Notes: generated by a model not told the origin, from the letters alone. 64,000 nt of DNA from Sorex araneus (GCF_027595985.1 NC_073307.1:47656509-47720508); one strand, 5' to 3'. Shown: positions 1-12,382, counted from the first letter of the stretch. Program-made: numbers and translations.

Positions 1-2912
1 TGGGGGGGTCCCAGCCTTTATCCCAGGGCGCTTAGAGCCCCCCAGGCCGCGTGTGGACACCCGCGGGTCACTCTGCGTGGAGGGGAGCCAGAGGGGCGCA
101 GGAAGAGGATGGATTGGGAGGGGTCCCTATCCCAACCCCCCCTGAACTTTTGACCCTGGGGGAGGGGATCGGAGCATTTGGGAAGGTGGCTGCTGTTTGG
201 CCGGTGCCGCAGGCAGGCCTCTCTGATCCTGCCTCTTCAAAGGCCGGGGAGGGACTGACAAAGACTGGGCTCTAATGAGGGGCGGCACCCCCCCTCCCTT
301 ATAGGTGTCCCCTTTGTCATGTAACAGGCTGGGCCTGAGCTCGGTAGTGACCCCTGTTGGCCGGAAAGTGACCAGGATGCTCCATTGTCCCAACTGTCAG
401 CCCTTCCTGACAAAGGCCACCTGGCAGCGGGGCGGGAAAGGGGGCCTCCCACCCTTTGATGTAGGTGTCTTCCCCTTCCTCCAGCTGGGAGCCCGGGGAC
501 TCCCCCACCTCCTGCCCTGTGCTCTCACACATGCTCTCCAGGGCCCAGGGAGGGTGCCCGTCTACTGGTCTGGCTGGGACACGCCACTTTTTAGGAGAGA
601 GACCCAGGGACACAGGCCCTCCGGCAATCGGGGTTGAGGCCCAGCTCTGCCCGCAGTTCCCAGAGTGTCTGAATGGTCTCAAGGCACCTCTAGGTCGTGA
701 GCAGGCCCCAGCCCGGCCACCTGCACACATCCATTCATTTAGTCACACAGCGTGGCATGGTGCTGGGGCCACAGAGAAATGACAGTGCTGAGAGGCTCAA
801 TACTTGTGCTAAGCTGTGGAAGCAGAAGTTGGGGGACTGGGGTTTGAACCTGGGCAGACTGTCTTCTGCTCCCTTCCTCTCTCAACCACCCTCTCCCTCC
901 CCCCCCACCCCGCCTGTGTTTCAGTCCTGGAAACACTGATTTCCCTTGTCCTTGTCTGGATTTCCTTGTTCCCCTCTGTGATCCGAGTGGCCAGGTTCTG
1001 ATATGTTTGTTTCCCTTTGAAAAATCCGCTGGTAAGTATAAATCTTCCTCGAAACACGTGTGTGGTGACTGGACAGCACATTTCCAAGGTTCTGGAGGTC
1101 GCTGAGGCTTGACCCACCTGGTCCAGATGAGGATGCTGGGAGGGACCATTCGGGGGTCCCGCAGCACTGTGTTTGGGGCGCTGGAGAAGGAAGCCCACTC
1201 ACTTCTCCTGCTCCTCGGGTGCCGCTGCTCCCGGTGATATAGGAGATGACTGGGGAGGGTCCCCAAGGGAGAGACCCGGAGAGGAGACAGCACCAGGGTG
1301 GGAGGGGGTCGAGGGGGCTCCCGGCACCGTCGAGAGACAGAGGGGGCATCCAGTCCTTATGTCTGAGTACAGGAACAGCCAACACAAACCACGTCTAATC
1401 TCTGAGTTCAGCTGGAAATTTATCCCCAGACAGGGAGGGGCCCTGTCCCAAAGCAAGGACTTCCCCCCTTTACCCCCAGGAAGTAGAAGGAAGAGCCAAG
1501 AGCATTGTGGGGGTCCCCCAAATCCAGAAAAGGGGCTGCCCATAGGTTGGGCCCTCACCGAGGAGGACTAGGGGAGCTTCGGGGAGTCTGGCCTGGCTGT
1601 GTTCCTTGGATGGGGCAGAATGGGGGTGGGGTCCCCAAGCCCTTTCTCTCTTTGGCCTCTCAGTTTCTTCTTCTTCTGGGTCATGAAGATTTGGGGGCTC
1701 CAGAGTTCTTCCTGAGTACTGTTGTCGGCCAGAACATCGCGGGGCAGGTCACTACCCCCTGCCAAAGGCCTGGACCCAGGTCTTACAGTTCCCTCCATGC
1801 CTGCCCCTTCTTCCCACCCCCCTTTGCTCCCCAAGCATTCTAGAATATCAAAACTGGACAACTCAGAGACCAGACATACAGATGGCATCTGAAGCCCAGA
1901 GACCACAAGGAATGTTCTAGTTTCGTGCAAGTCTTAGTGGCCTGGAGAGACGTGGGATGAGTCAGTTTCCTATTTTCCAGTGGTTTCACCTCCCAGCTGG
2001 AGCGCCATCAACTCCCCGTCCTGAGGCGTGCAGACTGCACACTCAGCGGCCCCCGGCTCCTGCTCCCACACCCCAGCCCTCTGGCCGTGCCATGTCCCCT
2101 GCAGGCTTCATGCCTGAGCTGCTTCCTCGTCCCTGGAAACTCCTGGGATCCAGGTGTGCCACCTTCCCACCTCACTTCTTCAGAGAGGTCCCCTGGAGTT
2201 TGCAAAACTCCCCAGCACCCTGTCTCCTGGATTTCACTCCTCAGCCTGTGTGTCTGGGTGTTGTCGGTACCCCTGGGGAGACTCCCAAGTCCATCAGACA
2301 AATGCCCGGGGGCCACCACTGCACCTCAGTCACCAAGGTCACTGCACTCTTCCCTGTATGTCACTCCGTGCGTCTTGCTGAATGAATGAATGAATGACCA
2401 GGGCACCTGAGAGGACAGCAGGGCAGCCCCGGGAGAGGTGGGGAGAAATGAGATCTGGACTGTGGCTCAGGTGTCGGGGCCCCTACCCCTGCATTGGGGA
2501 CCTACCTCGGAGCTGTCTGTGCCAGTGGGCCAGGCCTGCTTCCCCCTCTGCCCCCTCTGGACATCTGCTGTCCCCATAGCTCTGTTCTGCTGTTCTGAGA
2601 AGCGGGTGCTAACAGAGGCTGACGCCCCCCCCCCCCCCGACCCAAATCCCTGAGTGATCACTGGACTGGATGGAGGCAGCAGAGGAAGCGGTACAAGGCA
2701 TTTCCACATTCCATCTTCCCCTCTGTGGCTAGGGAGGATTTAAATTTAAATTAGGGAGGATTTAAATCCTTTTCCGTTGAAGACTCTCGGGAATAGGTTA
2801 ATGGCCCATGAGGGTGGCTGAGGGGATTTCACCCAGATGACAGGAGAGGAGGAGTATGGCTGCAGGCTCCAACTTCCCATGGAGAAACTGAGGCTCAAGG
2901 AGGGAATGGCCT

Positions 2913-2966
<54 letters not shown>
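2913..2966. repeat. (CA)n microsatellite
   Basis: Uninterrupted CA dinucleotide tract of about 27 units in CDX1 intron 1. Open frames across it encode only Thr-His or Cys-Val strings. Confidence 0.95.
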
Positions 2967-2968
<2 letters not shown>

Positions 2969-4423
2969 CCTTCCAGACCCTGGCCCGGGGCCTCTCCTCA
3001 CAGCTTCTGCCGAGCCACAGCTGTCCCACCAGGGATGGTCACCGCATCTCTAGGAAGCCCAGTCCCGCTTCTGGGGCACCCAGAGCCTTCTTGAGAACCG
3101 GCCCCATCCTCGCCCTGCCAGGCAGCAGACAGGCCCAGCGTGGCCGCTCCAGGCCTCAGATTGCATTTGTCGGTGGCTTCCTTGCCTTGGGCAGGTACAC
3201 CTGCTTGGCACCTCAGTTTCCCCACTGTGACACTACACTGGGCTGGAGCTCAAGGTGGTGGTGGCCAGGGGGCGTGGCCTTGAGTCAGACATAGAGAGAT
3301 CGCTCATGTGCCACAGCTCTGGCTCTTTGCCTTGGGGGCCCAGCCCAGGAGCACCCATCTCACACCCCTGCCTCTCCCCTCTGACTGCCCTCCCTGCTCT
3401 CTCCTCCGTGCTGCCCCTCCCCCCGAGGCTGCCTCCTCTAAAAGTCCCCCTTGGTTCCTCCCCTGCCGATCCCGGCTCTAACATTTACCGCAGACACCTG
3501 TTTGGCCCTGCCAGCTACAGGCGGTCAGCCTGCTGGACCCCGTGCTCAGTCCCCCCGTCCTTCTCTCCATGCCTTGCACATCGCGGGCACTCACAGGCAG
3601 GCTGGTAATGGTGCGCTGGCCAACTCCACGCCCCGCCAGGCACACGCGACCTGGGTGACCTCTCTAGTCCCAGAGCACGCTTGAGTAGTGTGAGGCCCCA
3701 TTATCAGCCTCACTGCGACGGGGAGGAGGCTCAGAAATATGAGCTATAGCCCACCGTGGGTCACAGCCTCTGCCCCCCCAGGCCTGCAGCAGCTCCTGGC
3801 GTAGAAACCGAGACCCCTTCCCAGGACCCCCTTCCCAGGACGAGACCCCTTCCCAGGGGCGGGGGCGGGGGCGGGGCGGAGAGACCCAGCAGTCACCCCT
3901 GCCCCCCACAGAGAGTGGTGTCACACCTCCTCTCTCAGCTGCCAGTGGGAAGGGGAGTGACCCAGTTACCAGGTGGCAGGAGGCTTTTTTTGGCTGGGTG
4001 GTTCCCCCCATGTTGGCAGATGCTGGAGGCTGAGAGCTCGGAGCTTGCTGGGTGAGCCACGGGGCTGCACGGCGGCTGCGGGAAAGGGTCTTCGAGGGCT
4101 GCTCTCAGCTCAGAGCTGGCACTCCCGTGGAAACGGGTTGGTGGAAATAGCGCTTCGATCTGGAGTCGGGTGGGAAATGCCAACACTCGGCCCTCCTGTT
4201 TGTAGGGTCCCAGTGGAACCCTTGGCACAGAGAGAGGGAGCCGGTGCTAGAGAAAACGCTCTGTCCAGGCTCACCCTGGACTGCCCTGGCTCCTGAAATC
4301 AAATCCCCTCCTCCCCCGGCACCCAGGCCTCTCTCCTCTCCCACCTGCCCCCTGCCCCTCACCCACTTCATGCAGGTGAAATGCTCTGTTCCTAGGCATC
4401 CTTCTAGGGTCTGGAGTTTCTTT

Positions 4424-4438
4424 TATTATTACTATTAC

Positions 4439-4469
<31 letters not shown>
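4424..4469. repeat. (ATT)n tract, tail of composite SINE
   Basis: ATT triplets with two ACT interruptions; on the minus strand this is the AAT-rich 3' tail of the composite element beside it. Confidence 0.9.
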
Positions 4470-4705
4470 GGGCTGGAGCAATAGCACAGCGGTTGGGCGT
4501 TTGCCTTTCATGCAGCCGACCCCTGTTTGATTCCTCCACCCCTCTCAGAGAGCCCGGCAAGCTACCGAGAGAATCGAGCCTGAACGGCAGAGCCTGGCAA
4601 GCTACCCGTGTGTATTGGATATGCCAAAAACAGTAACAATAAGTCTCTCAATGAGAGACGTTACTTGTGCCCGCTCGAACAAATTGATGAGCAACGGGAT
4701 GGCAG

Positions 4706-4740
<35 letters not shown>
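4706..4740. repeat. (GAT)n joint inside composite SINE
   Basis: About eleven GAT triplets sit exactly at the junction of the two oppositely oriented SINE halves. The second composite copy has CACTGT-type units at the same place. Confidence 0.9.
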
Positions 4741-6218
4741 GCTTTTTGGGTCACACTGGTGATGCCCAGGGTTACTCCTGGCTCTGCACTCAGCATTACT
4801 CCTGGCAGTGCTTGGGGGACCATATGGGATGCCGGCGATTGAAACCGGGTCGGCCGCTTACGAGGCAAACACCTTACCCCCTCTACTATCGCTCCAGTCC
4901 GGGTCTGGCACTCCTGGCCAGAACAAGGTGACCAGGCTCTGTCTGCGGCCCTGCAATGCCCCAGCTCGGGGTACCCGGGCTATTCTCTTTGCCTTGCAAT
5001 GTTCTCCCCTATTAAGACTCAAGAACCTTCTCAACCCCAGGCCTTGGTTTAAGCATCTCTTTTGGGAGAACTCTCTCCCCTCCCCCGCCCCAATTCAGTC
5101 CTCTCTCAGCTTTGTGCTTGCTTTTTATAAATCAGAGTGGGACAATTTCTTTGCCTTTTTTTAAATTTTTCAATCTTTCGCAACCCCTACCTTCTGGCCC
5201 CACCAGTGAGGTTCCCTTGAGTGAGTCAGCCCCCGCCCCCAGACTCTGCCCCAGTAACGGTACGACTTGGGGGGCTCAGTGGTGTCTTCAGACATGCACA
5301 TTTATGACCAACACGCAGTCCTACTAGGCCAGTGGCCTCACTCAGGGTTGTAGCAGCAGGAGAACTGGACCCGTGTTAACGGGCAGGAAATGTGTCCAAG
5401 GCCTCTGGGCTGAGGGGCTGGGGGGAAGGGCCCCCAGTCCCGGAGCAGAGGAAGAGCGGGAGACAGTGGGTTCACGGTGACAGTTCCAACACGGCAGTGT
5501 CAGGCCTTTGCACGTGTCCGGCAAGCTAGCTGGCACATTCCCCACCCGCACGGGGTGCCAAGGGGGGCCAGAGTCAGCAGGGAGGCAGACGGGGCTGGAG
5601 TTGAACCCTAACCTCAGCCTGCACCCAGCGGTGCCCCGGGCTTCGCTTCCACACCCCCAGAGCTGCGTAGCAGAGGCCTGGACACGGCAGGAAGGGGCTT
5701 CCTAGCGGTGGGACTCAGGCTGCCGGGAGGCAGGCCTCCGGGAGGCTGCTTTGGGCCAGGAGTGCCCCTTATTAGGGGGCTTCCTGATTGAAAAACAAAA
5801 GAAAGGAAGAAGATACAGGTGGTGGGTGGCAGCCTGTCCTCCGTGCGGGGAGCGTGTGCAGGCAGAGGAGGCACTCTGGCGGGGGTCGGAGACGTGGCGT
5901 CTGGGACCTTAACACCCCCCCAGTGAGACTGCAAGCCCAACTTTCCATCTTCCTTAATTGGTCCCAGCGGAACCACCGCTTGTGGCTCCTGCGGCTCAGG
6001 CAGGCAGGCAGGCAGGGAAACCCCTCTGCAGCGCTTCGGGGAGACAGCCCATCCCTGCCTCGCCCCTGCCTCCTCGCTCCCCGCCCTGCCACCTCAGGCA
6101 TCTTCTTCATCATCAGGGACGACCAGCGGCCTTGCTGGCTGACCGCAGAGAAGGTGGCCGGTTCCCTGCGAAGCGGGAGGCTTCCTGTCCTCGATTCACC
6201 CGTGAGTCAGCTGGGCCC

Positions 6219-6219
<1 letters not shown>

Positions 6220-6262
<43 letters not shown>
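6220..6262. repeat. (CA)n microsatellite
   Basis: About 21 CA units in CDX1 intron 1, followed about 130 bp later by a GT tract. Confidence 0.95.
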
Positions 6263-6263
<1 letters not shown>

Positions 6264-6387
6264 CCTGTGACCCGCCTGCGTCCACGCACAGAGCCAGGCT
6301 GGGCCGGGCTCCGAGTGTGGCCCCGGAGCTGTCTGCTGTTCGCCTCCTGCCGCCCCGAGCCAGGAAAAGATGATGCAGAGTTGGCCT

Positions 6388-6388
<1 letters not shown>

Positions 6389-6444
<56 letters not shown>
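6389..6444. repeat. (GT)n microsatellite
   Basis: About 28 GT units. With the CA tract at 6220-6262 it forms an inverted pair about 125 bp apart that could pair in single-stranded DNA or RNA. Confidence 0.95.
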
Positions 6445-6446
<2 letters not shown>

Positions 6447-7464
6447 ATGCGTGGGTGGGTGGCAGGGTGGGGTGGGGGGAGTTACAGTGGTACAGAGAGT
6501 GCTGCAGGGGGGCTGGGTGTAGGTGTCAGCCCCTCCCCGGCTCCGGGCTGCACTGAGGAACCGGGACTGGCCTCTCCCCCAGAGCAGGACCCAGCCGCCA
6601 GCCCACCAGAAAGCCTCCTGGGCCGGGGAGGACCGCCACAGGCCTCCAGAAAGTCCCCGCCCCTGGGGGTTCGGGAATAAGGCTTCTCAGGACCTCACAT
6701 GTCCCCCAGCTGTGGGCTGGCTGGATCACCCCTCTCCCGGGCCAGAGTGTCCTTTGTCCCGTGTCTCCCATCAGGCGACATTCCTTCCTCTCCCAAGGGC
6801 TCCCGCCGACATCCGCTCCTGCAAATAGCTCCCTTCCCCATCTTGTCTCCGTCCTTGCTCTCTGCCAAACCGCCATGACACCCAAAGCTCGTCAGGTCCT
6901 TCCGCTGAGGGATACTTGGGCCCAGGACCTCGTGGGAGGGCCCTGCCGAGTCTCTGGGTGCTGGGAAGTGATGCTCAGTCCTCCTCTAAGGCACAGGCGC
7001 AAGGGAGCCCACTGGGAGGGACGTCTGAAGCTCCACGGTACGGTCACACATGCCCCGCCCCCTCCAGCCCCCAGCTGCTGTTTCAGAGCCCCCAGTACTC
7101 AGGGACCAGGATGCAGAGGTGACGGTGGAGTCGGGAACAAACATGGTTTCCAACCTCTGTGCACGGCTCAGAGTGCTTCCCTGTGTGTCTGGGCACACGG
7201 CCATGCACAGCTGGGATGACTGGACCGTGCAGGATGAGTCATGCAGGGGTTCCGTGGGATTCGCACCCCGGCCCTGAGTGCCACGCAGCCAGCAGAAAGC
7301 AGTGTAGGGGTCACTTGATTTTCTTGGCACCCCCCCCGCCCTTGCCACGGAGGCAGAAGTGTGACTCTCCTTAACCGCCCGCTCGAGGGACGGCCCACTC
7401 AGGCTGCTGGGCTCCTGGCCTCTCCCTGCAGTGGGCCAGGCCTCTCGAGGCTCTCGGGGAAGTG

Positions 7465-7600
7465 GCTCTTAAAATTCTTTTTTGTGCAAAAATAAATATA
7501 ATCAAGAATCAACAAACAGTTGGGTGCGGGTGCGTCATGTTTCCCAGTTGGAAGGAACCTTCTAAATAAACAGTTTCATGCAACAGGTCAACCAGGGCCC
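7465..7600. promoter_or_regulatory. AT-rich block with FOX/CDX-like motifs in CDX1 intron 1
   Basis: An AT-rich island inside a GC-rich intron. It carries AAAATAAATATAATC, TCAACAAACAG (fits a forkhead site), CTAAATAAACAG (forkhead or caudal-like) and an AGGTCA nuclear-receptor half site at about 7586. It does not resemble the SINEs. Calling it an enhancer is inference from motif density and location within CDX1; conservation has not been tested. Confidence 0.3.
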
Positions 7601-7918
7601 AGACGCACTCCCAGCCCCCTTGCCGGCCATGCTTGGAAATGGGCAAAAGTTCCCCTGCCCTGAGCACCGACTCTGTGCCAGGCATCGCCCACCGCCCCAG
7701 GGCGGGCGCTTCTGGTGCAGTTTCTGAGGCTGGTAACAGCCTCTAGAGTCCCGCTGTGGCTGTGTGTGGGCGCTCCAGGCCTGGGCTGTCCAGCTGGGAA
7801 ATCCGAGCTGAGCTGCACTGTGTCAAAGGCTCTGTGTACGGGCATGTTGGTCCTTAGCAGAATAATGTAACCCCCACGTTAGAGATACTGAAAATGAGGC
7901 CCCAAGAAGTGAGGCGGC

Positions 7919-8082
7919 AAGGCTGGAGGCATAACCTTGCATGCGGGTAGGGCATTTACCTTGCATGTGACAGACCCAGGTTCAACCCTGGCATCCCATG
8001 TGGTTCCCCGAGTGCAGAGCCAGGAGGAACCCTGAGCATCACCAGATATGGCCCTCAACACCCCCCCCCCCAAAAAAAATTT
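7919..8082 (+). mobile_element. tRNA-derived SINE, diverged
   Basis: Recognisable from CTTGCATGTGACAGACCC, GGTTCAACCCTGGCATCCCA and CAGAGCCAGGAGG, ending in a C-run and A-run. The A box is degenerate, suggesting an older copy. Confidence 0.75.
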
Positions 8083-8748
8083 GCAGTTCCACCTGGAGAG
8101 AAGCTGGCTTGCACATCCAGAGGTCTGCTGGCCTGACACCTGAATGACAAGGGCCCCTGGAAACCTAGAGGCTTAGTGACCCCTGAGCCCCTGTGGGCCC
8201 CCCCTGAGTCTGAATGACTGGACCAGCATCTGTCCTCCCTAAGCCATTGGCTGTGCATATTTGGGGAGGGAGGTTTGCATCTTCATGGCAGCCTGGCACC
8301 AGTGAGTCCCCAGGCCGAGCAGAGAGGAAGCCTGCCCCCTGGGTGAGTTATCCAGAGCACTTCCCTAGGGCACTCATCCTAGGAGAGCTGGCGGCTCCCA
8401 CCCTCTCTGCCACTCTCCCTCCCTGCCAGGGCCGTGGGATGGGCCCTGAGGTTAGTCATTAGGTGACTGGGAGCAATTGGCTCTCATAGGACACCTGTTC
8501 CGAATGCTTGGACTTCCCCCTTGGAGCTGTCCTGAGGGCCTGTAAATCTCTCACCTGACCTCTCCTTCCCTTGCGGGTAGCTCGGTCTCTGGCTCAGTCA
8601 ATCCTCACACACCACCTGCCTCCTTCCTGGGCTCCCTGAGGGACTGGTGCTCACAGGGAGGGAGCCCAGGTCTCCTGATTGTCCTTACAAAATACTAACT
8701 CCCAAGTGCACGAGGTGAAAATTCAAACGTTGCAAAGACTCTCTTGGT

Positions 8749-8892
8749 GCCAGAGAGATAGGACAGTAGGTAAGGCCCTTGCCTTGCATGCAGTCGACCC
8801 CGGTTCAATCCCCAATAGCCCATAGGGTCCCCCGAGTCTACCAGGACTGATTACTGAGGACAGAGCCAGGAGTTACGCAGAGTCTAAAAACA
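8749..8892 (+). mobile_element. Old tRNA-derived SINE, diverged
   Basis: Starts GCCAGAGAGATAGGACAGTA, with CCTTGCATGCAGTCGACCCC and GGTTCAATCCCC (B box). The 3' half is strongly diverged. Confidence 0.65.
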
Positions 8893-10812
8893 GTTGTGTA
8901 TTGTGAACTATTGACTTTTGCTTGACTCTTGCTTTCTTCATCATAGCACACGAGAACTTGCTCCATATTGTAACCAAGGGCCTTTGTCATGTCTTTTTTT
9001 TTAAGCCCGCTATGTCCCTCTAGGCTGTGCCACCCTTGGCAACCAGCTCCTGGCAGTAGGCACGTGTGCTGGGGGCTTGCATCATTTAGCAGAGCTTTGG
9101 CTCTGGCCAGCAATCTGCATATGGGTTTCTGGAAATATGACTCACGGGTTCAAGGTCATGTGAATGCTCCCAGAGGCTAGAAGTCACCACGCTGGGCTCC
9201 AAGGAGGAGGCTCCAGTATCCCTCCCTAGACTGCACTTGGTGGGGTCCTAGTCCCTGGCCCACAGGGTGGTACCCAGACACCTAGTCCCCCTTCCTAGCC
9301 ATGGCATTGCGTGCTTTGGCAGCTCCCCTAGACAGAGGATGGCCAAGGGGTTCCTGGACCCTCCTTCTCCTGGGCCCAGAGGGGGTAGCAGGGCCCTTGG
9401 CTGGCTAAGCACTGGTGGCCAGCAGGAGAGGAACAATCATGCAGTGAAAGCTGTCCCCACCGCCTGCCCCCCTCTGCACCCCTCAGCTCTGTGGAGAGCC
9501 TGGGCGGAGGCAGCCATCGGGGCCCTGTCCATCCACAGCCCCGCAGGCCGGCGGGTGCAGAGCTCCCTGCGTGCCCTTCAGAGAGGGCCGGGAGCCGGGT
9601 GCCCAGGAGAAGCTGCCTCCACCACCAGTCTCTCGCTTGGGCTGGACAGTGGGTGGCCATCTTGAGGCTCCTGCCCATGGCCATCAGCCCCTCCCACACC
9701 ATGGTCTGGACCCTGGGCCTCCCAGAACAAGTAGAGGGGTGCTCGGCCATCTAAGCTTCTGCTGCCAGCATTTCGGGTGTGGGGGGGTGTCCAGAGCAGC
9801 TCTCTGTGCCCAACACGGAGGCCTGAGTTCTTTGCCCAGGAACGGGGAGTGGACACCCCGACGCGGGGGCTGTGGGTGCCAGAGGAGGAGCCCCGGAGGG
9901 TCACATGGGAGAGAACCCCTGTCCCTCGGGCCCCTGCAGCCGTATGGTCACTCTGACCCGTGGTTGCTCCGTCTGCACAAAGGGAGGGGACGTGTGCTCG
10001 GGATCCCTGCTGACTCCAGCACGATGAAGTCACGGGGCGGGCTCGCAGCGTCCGCAGAGCCGGTTTGGAGGCTGACTTCTATTTTCCAGCCCAAGGAGGG
10101 GCCCCCGCTGGAGCCAAGGCATCGGCAGCCCCTCCCTTTGACCGCCAGCCAGGCCGGGCCTGGCCGGGGGCCGCAGCTGAGTCGGGCGGTGGGCTGAGGT
10201 CAGTGCATGTGGAAGTGTCCGGGGCAGTCCCGCCGCCCTGGCAGGGACCCGGGAACATCTGCCGCCTCCTGCCAGACGCAGGGTTTGGCTCCTGGAGCCC
10301 CTCGCCTCCCTGCCAAGCTGTTGGGCTTTGCGGGACGGAGTAACTGGAGCGAAAGGGCCCAGAGGGGCAGATGGGACACGAGGGTCCCCCAGGACTGCTG
10401 GGGGCTCTCGGGCGAGGCAGGGCAGCGTTAGTTCCGAGGGGGTGTGTGTCTCCAGGCCTGCTGGGGTACATGGTGCGGCCGAGAGCCGTCCTATTTATAG
10501 CCCCGTGTCCAGAATCTTACCCAGGAGATGTGTTTAGCTGACCCTCACGCCAGCCAGGCCCAGCAGGACTCTCGGGCTTTTCTCCACCCAGGCCTTCAGC
10601 TCGGGCCCCAGACACAGCCCTGGCCACCAACCCAGTGGACTCGACTGAGCCCAGGCCCTGGCTCATGGGGCCGGCCTGCATTTCCTGTCCCTGATCTGAG
10701 CAGCGGCCAGAATGAGACTGGACCTCACTTGGTCAGGCCTGTCTCCTGCCAGGACCCGGCCAGGGCAGACATCCCAGATGCAGTGGACCCCAAGTTCCTC
10801 TCTGCGACCTGG

Positions 10813-10833
10813 AGGTTCAGCACCCTCTGCGGT
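10813..10833 (+). promoter_or_regulatory. Half RE1-like site (weak)
   Basis: GGTTCAGCACC matches the left half of the REST-binding RE1 consensus; the expected right half is absent. Recorded because both downstream genes are neuronal, but a half match occurs often by chance. Confidence 0.08.
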
Positions 10834-10977
10834 GTCCCCCGCTGCCCTCACATAACTCTGCTCCTGCCCCTCCACCGTGGCACCCGAGTCTTCTCTCATC
10901 TCTCTATCTTTGCTTCAGTCCCCTTCTCCCCCGGCCCTCAGGGACTGACCACTCCACTGAAAGATCATACTCTCAGG

Positions 10978-11114
10978 GCCAGAGTCGTAGTATAATGGGG
11001 AGGGCGTTTGCCTTGCACACGGCCAGCCCAGTTCGACCTGGCCATCCCATACGGTCCCCTGAGCACTGCCAGATGTGATTCCTGAGTGCAGAGCCAGGAG
11101 TGGGTGTGGCCCAA
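10978..11114 (+). mobile_element. tRNA-derived SINE whose tail feeds the GAAA array
   Basis: Head GGCCAGAGTCGTAGTATAAT, GGGCGTTTGCCTTGCAC, then CAGAGCCAGGAGTG and GTGGCCCAAAAAGAAAAG. It runs without a break into the purine array that follows. Confidence 0.8.
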
Positions 11115-11157
11115 AAAGAAAAGAGAAAGAGAAAGAAAGGGAGGGAAGAAGGGAGGA

Positions 11158-11233
<76 letters not shown>

Positions 11234-11342
11234 AAAAGAAAGAGAGAGAGAAAGAAAGAAAAAGAAAGAAAGAGAGAAAGAAAGAAAGAAAGAAAGAAAG
11301 AAAAAGAAAGAGAGAGAGAAAGAAAGAAAAAGAAAGAAAGAG

Positions 11343-11380
<38 letters not shown>

Positions 11381-11435
11381 GAAGGAAGGAAGGAAGGAAG
11401 GAAGGAAGGAAGAAGAGAAAGGAAGGGAGGAAGGG

Positions 11436-11502
<67 letters not shown>

Positions 11503-11733
11503 AGAGAAAGAAAGAAGAGAAAGAAAGAAGAGAAAGGAAGGGAGGAAGGAAGGAACAGAGAGAGAAAGAAAGGAAGGAAGGAAGGAAGGAAGGAAGGAAG
11601 GAAGGAAGGAAGGAAGGAAGAGAGAGAGGGAGAGAAAGAAAGGAAGGAAGGAAGGAAGGAAGGAAGGAAGGAAGGAAGGAAGGAAGGAAGGAAGGAAGGA
11701 AGAAGAGAAAGGAAGGGAGGAAGGAAGGAAGAG

Positions 11734-11799
<66 letters not shown>

Positions 11800-11806
11800 G
11801 AAGAAA

Positions 11807-11847
<41 letters not shown>

Positions 11848-11898
11848 GAAGAAAGAAAGAAAGAAAGAAGAGAAAGGAAGGGAGGAAGGAAGGAAGAG

Positions 11899-11975
<77 letters not shown>

Positions 11976-11982
11976 AAGAGAG

Positions 11983-12064
<82 letters not shown>

Positions 12065-12111
12065 GAAGGAAGGAAGGAAGGAAGAAGAGAAAGGAAGGGA
12101 GGAAGGAAGAG

Positions 12112-12190
<79 letters not shown>

Positions 12191-12207
12191 AAGAAAGAGA
12201 GAGAAAG
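11115..12207. repeat. 1.1 kb (GAAA)n/(GGAA)n purine array
   Basis: Homopurine on the plus strand: long GAAA blocks alternating with GGAA blocks and recurring AGAAGAGAAAGGAAGGGAGG spacers (near 11411, 11526, 11701, 11866 and 12085). This suggests higher-order duplication. It lies directly between the tail of one SINE and the head of another. The very long open frames in all six frames are repeat artefacts with Lys/Glu/Arg or Phe/Leu/Ser only. Confidence 0.95.
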
Positions 12208-12382
12208 GGGCGGGACTGGAGTGATAGCACAGGGCAGTTCCCTTGCATGTGGCTGACCCTGGTTCGATTCCCAGCTTCCCATGTGGTCCCCCGAGCACGA
12301 CCAGGAGTAATTCCTTAGTGCAGAGCCAGGAGTAACCCCTGTGCATCGCTGGGTATGACCCAAAAAGAAAAAAAATAAAAGA
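12208..12382 (+). mobile_element. tRNA-derived SINE after the purine array
   Basis: GACTGGAGTGATAGCACAGG, GGTTCGATTCCCAGC, AGAGCCAGGAGTAACCCC, TATGACCCAAAAAG and an A-rich tail. The head has lost part of the GGTAGGGCG segment. Confidence 0.85.

Larger units (their letters stand above)
4415..4900 (-). mobile_element. Composite inverted-dimer SINE, copy 1
   Basis: Read on the minus strand from 4900: a common SINE (4898-4741) ending in CCCAAAAAGC, a joint of ATC triplets (4740-4706), then the reverse complement of a second SINE type (4705-4470), then an AAT-rich tail (4469-4415). The second type shares the tRNA-like head but has a different body, with GAGCC(C/T)GGCAAGCTACC twice and a segment around 4620-4690 (GATATGCCAAAAACAGTAAC) absent from the common SINE. 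The 8-base direct repeat GGGTCTGG at 4407-4414 and 4901-4908 brackets the whole structure, which supports insertion as one piece. A second copy of the same layout lies near 44.1 kb. Confidence 0.8.

Noticed and set aside
10813-10839. REST/RE1 silencer
   Set aside because: Only the left half of the motif matches and it lies in CDX1 intron 1, far from the neuronal promoters.
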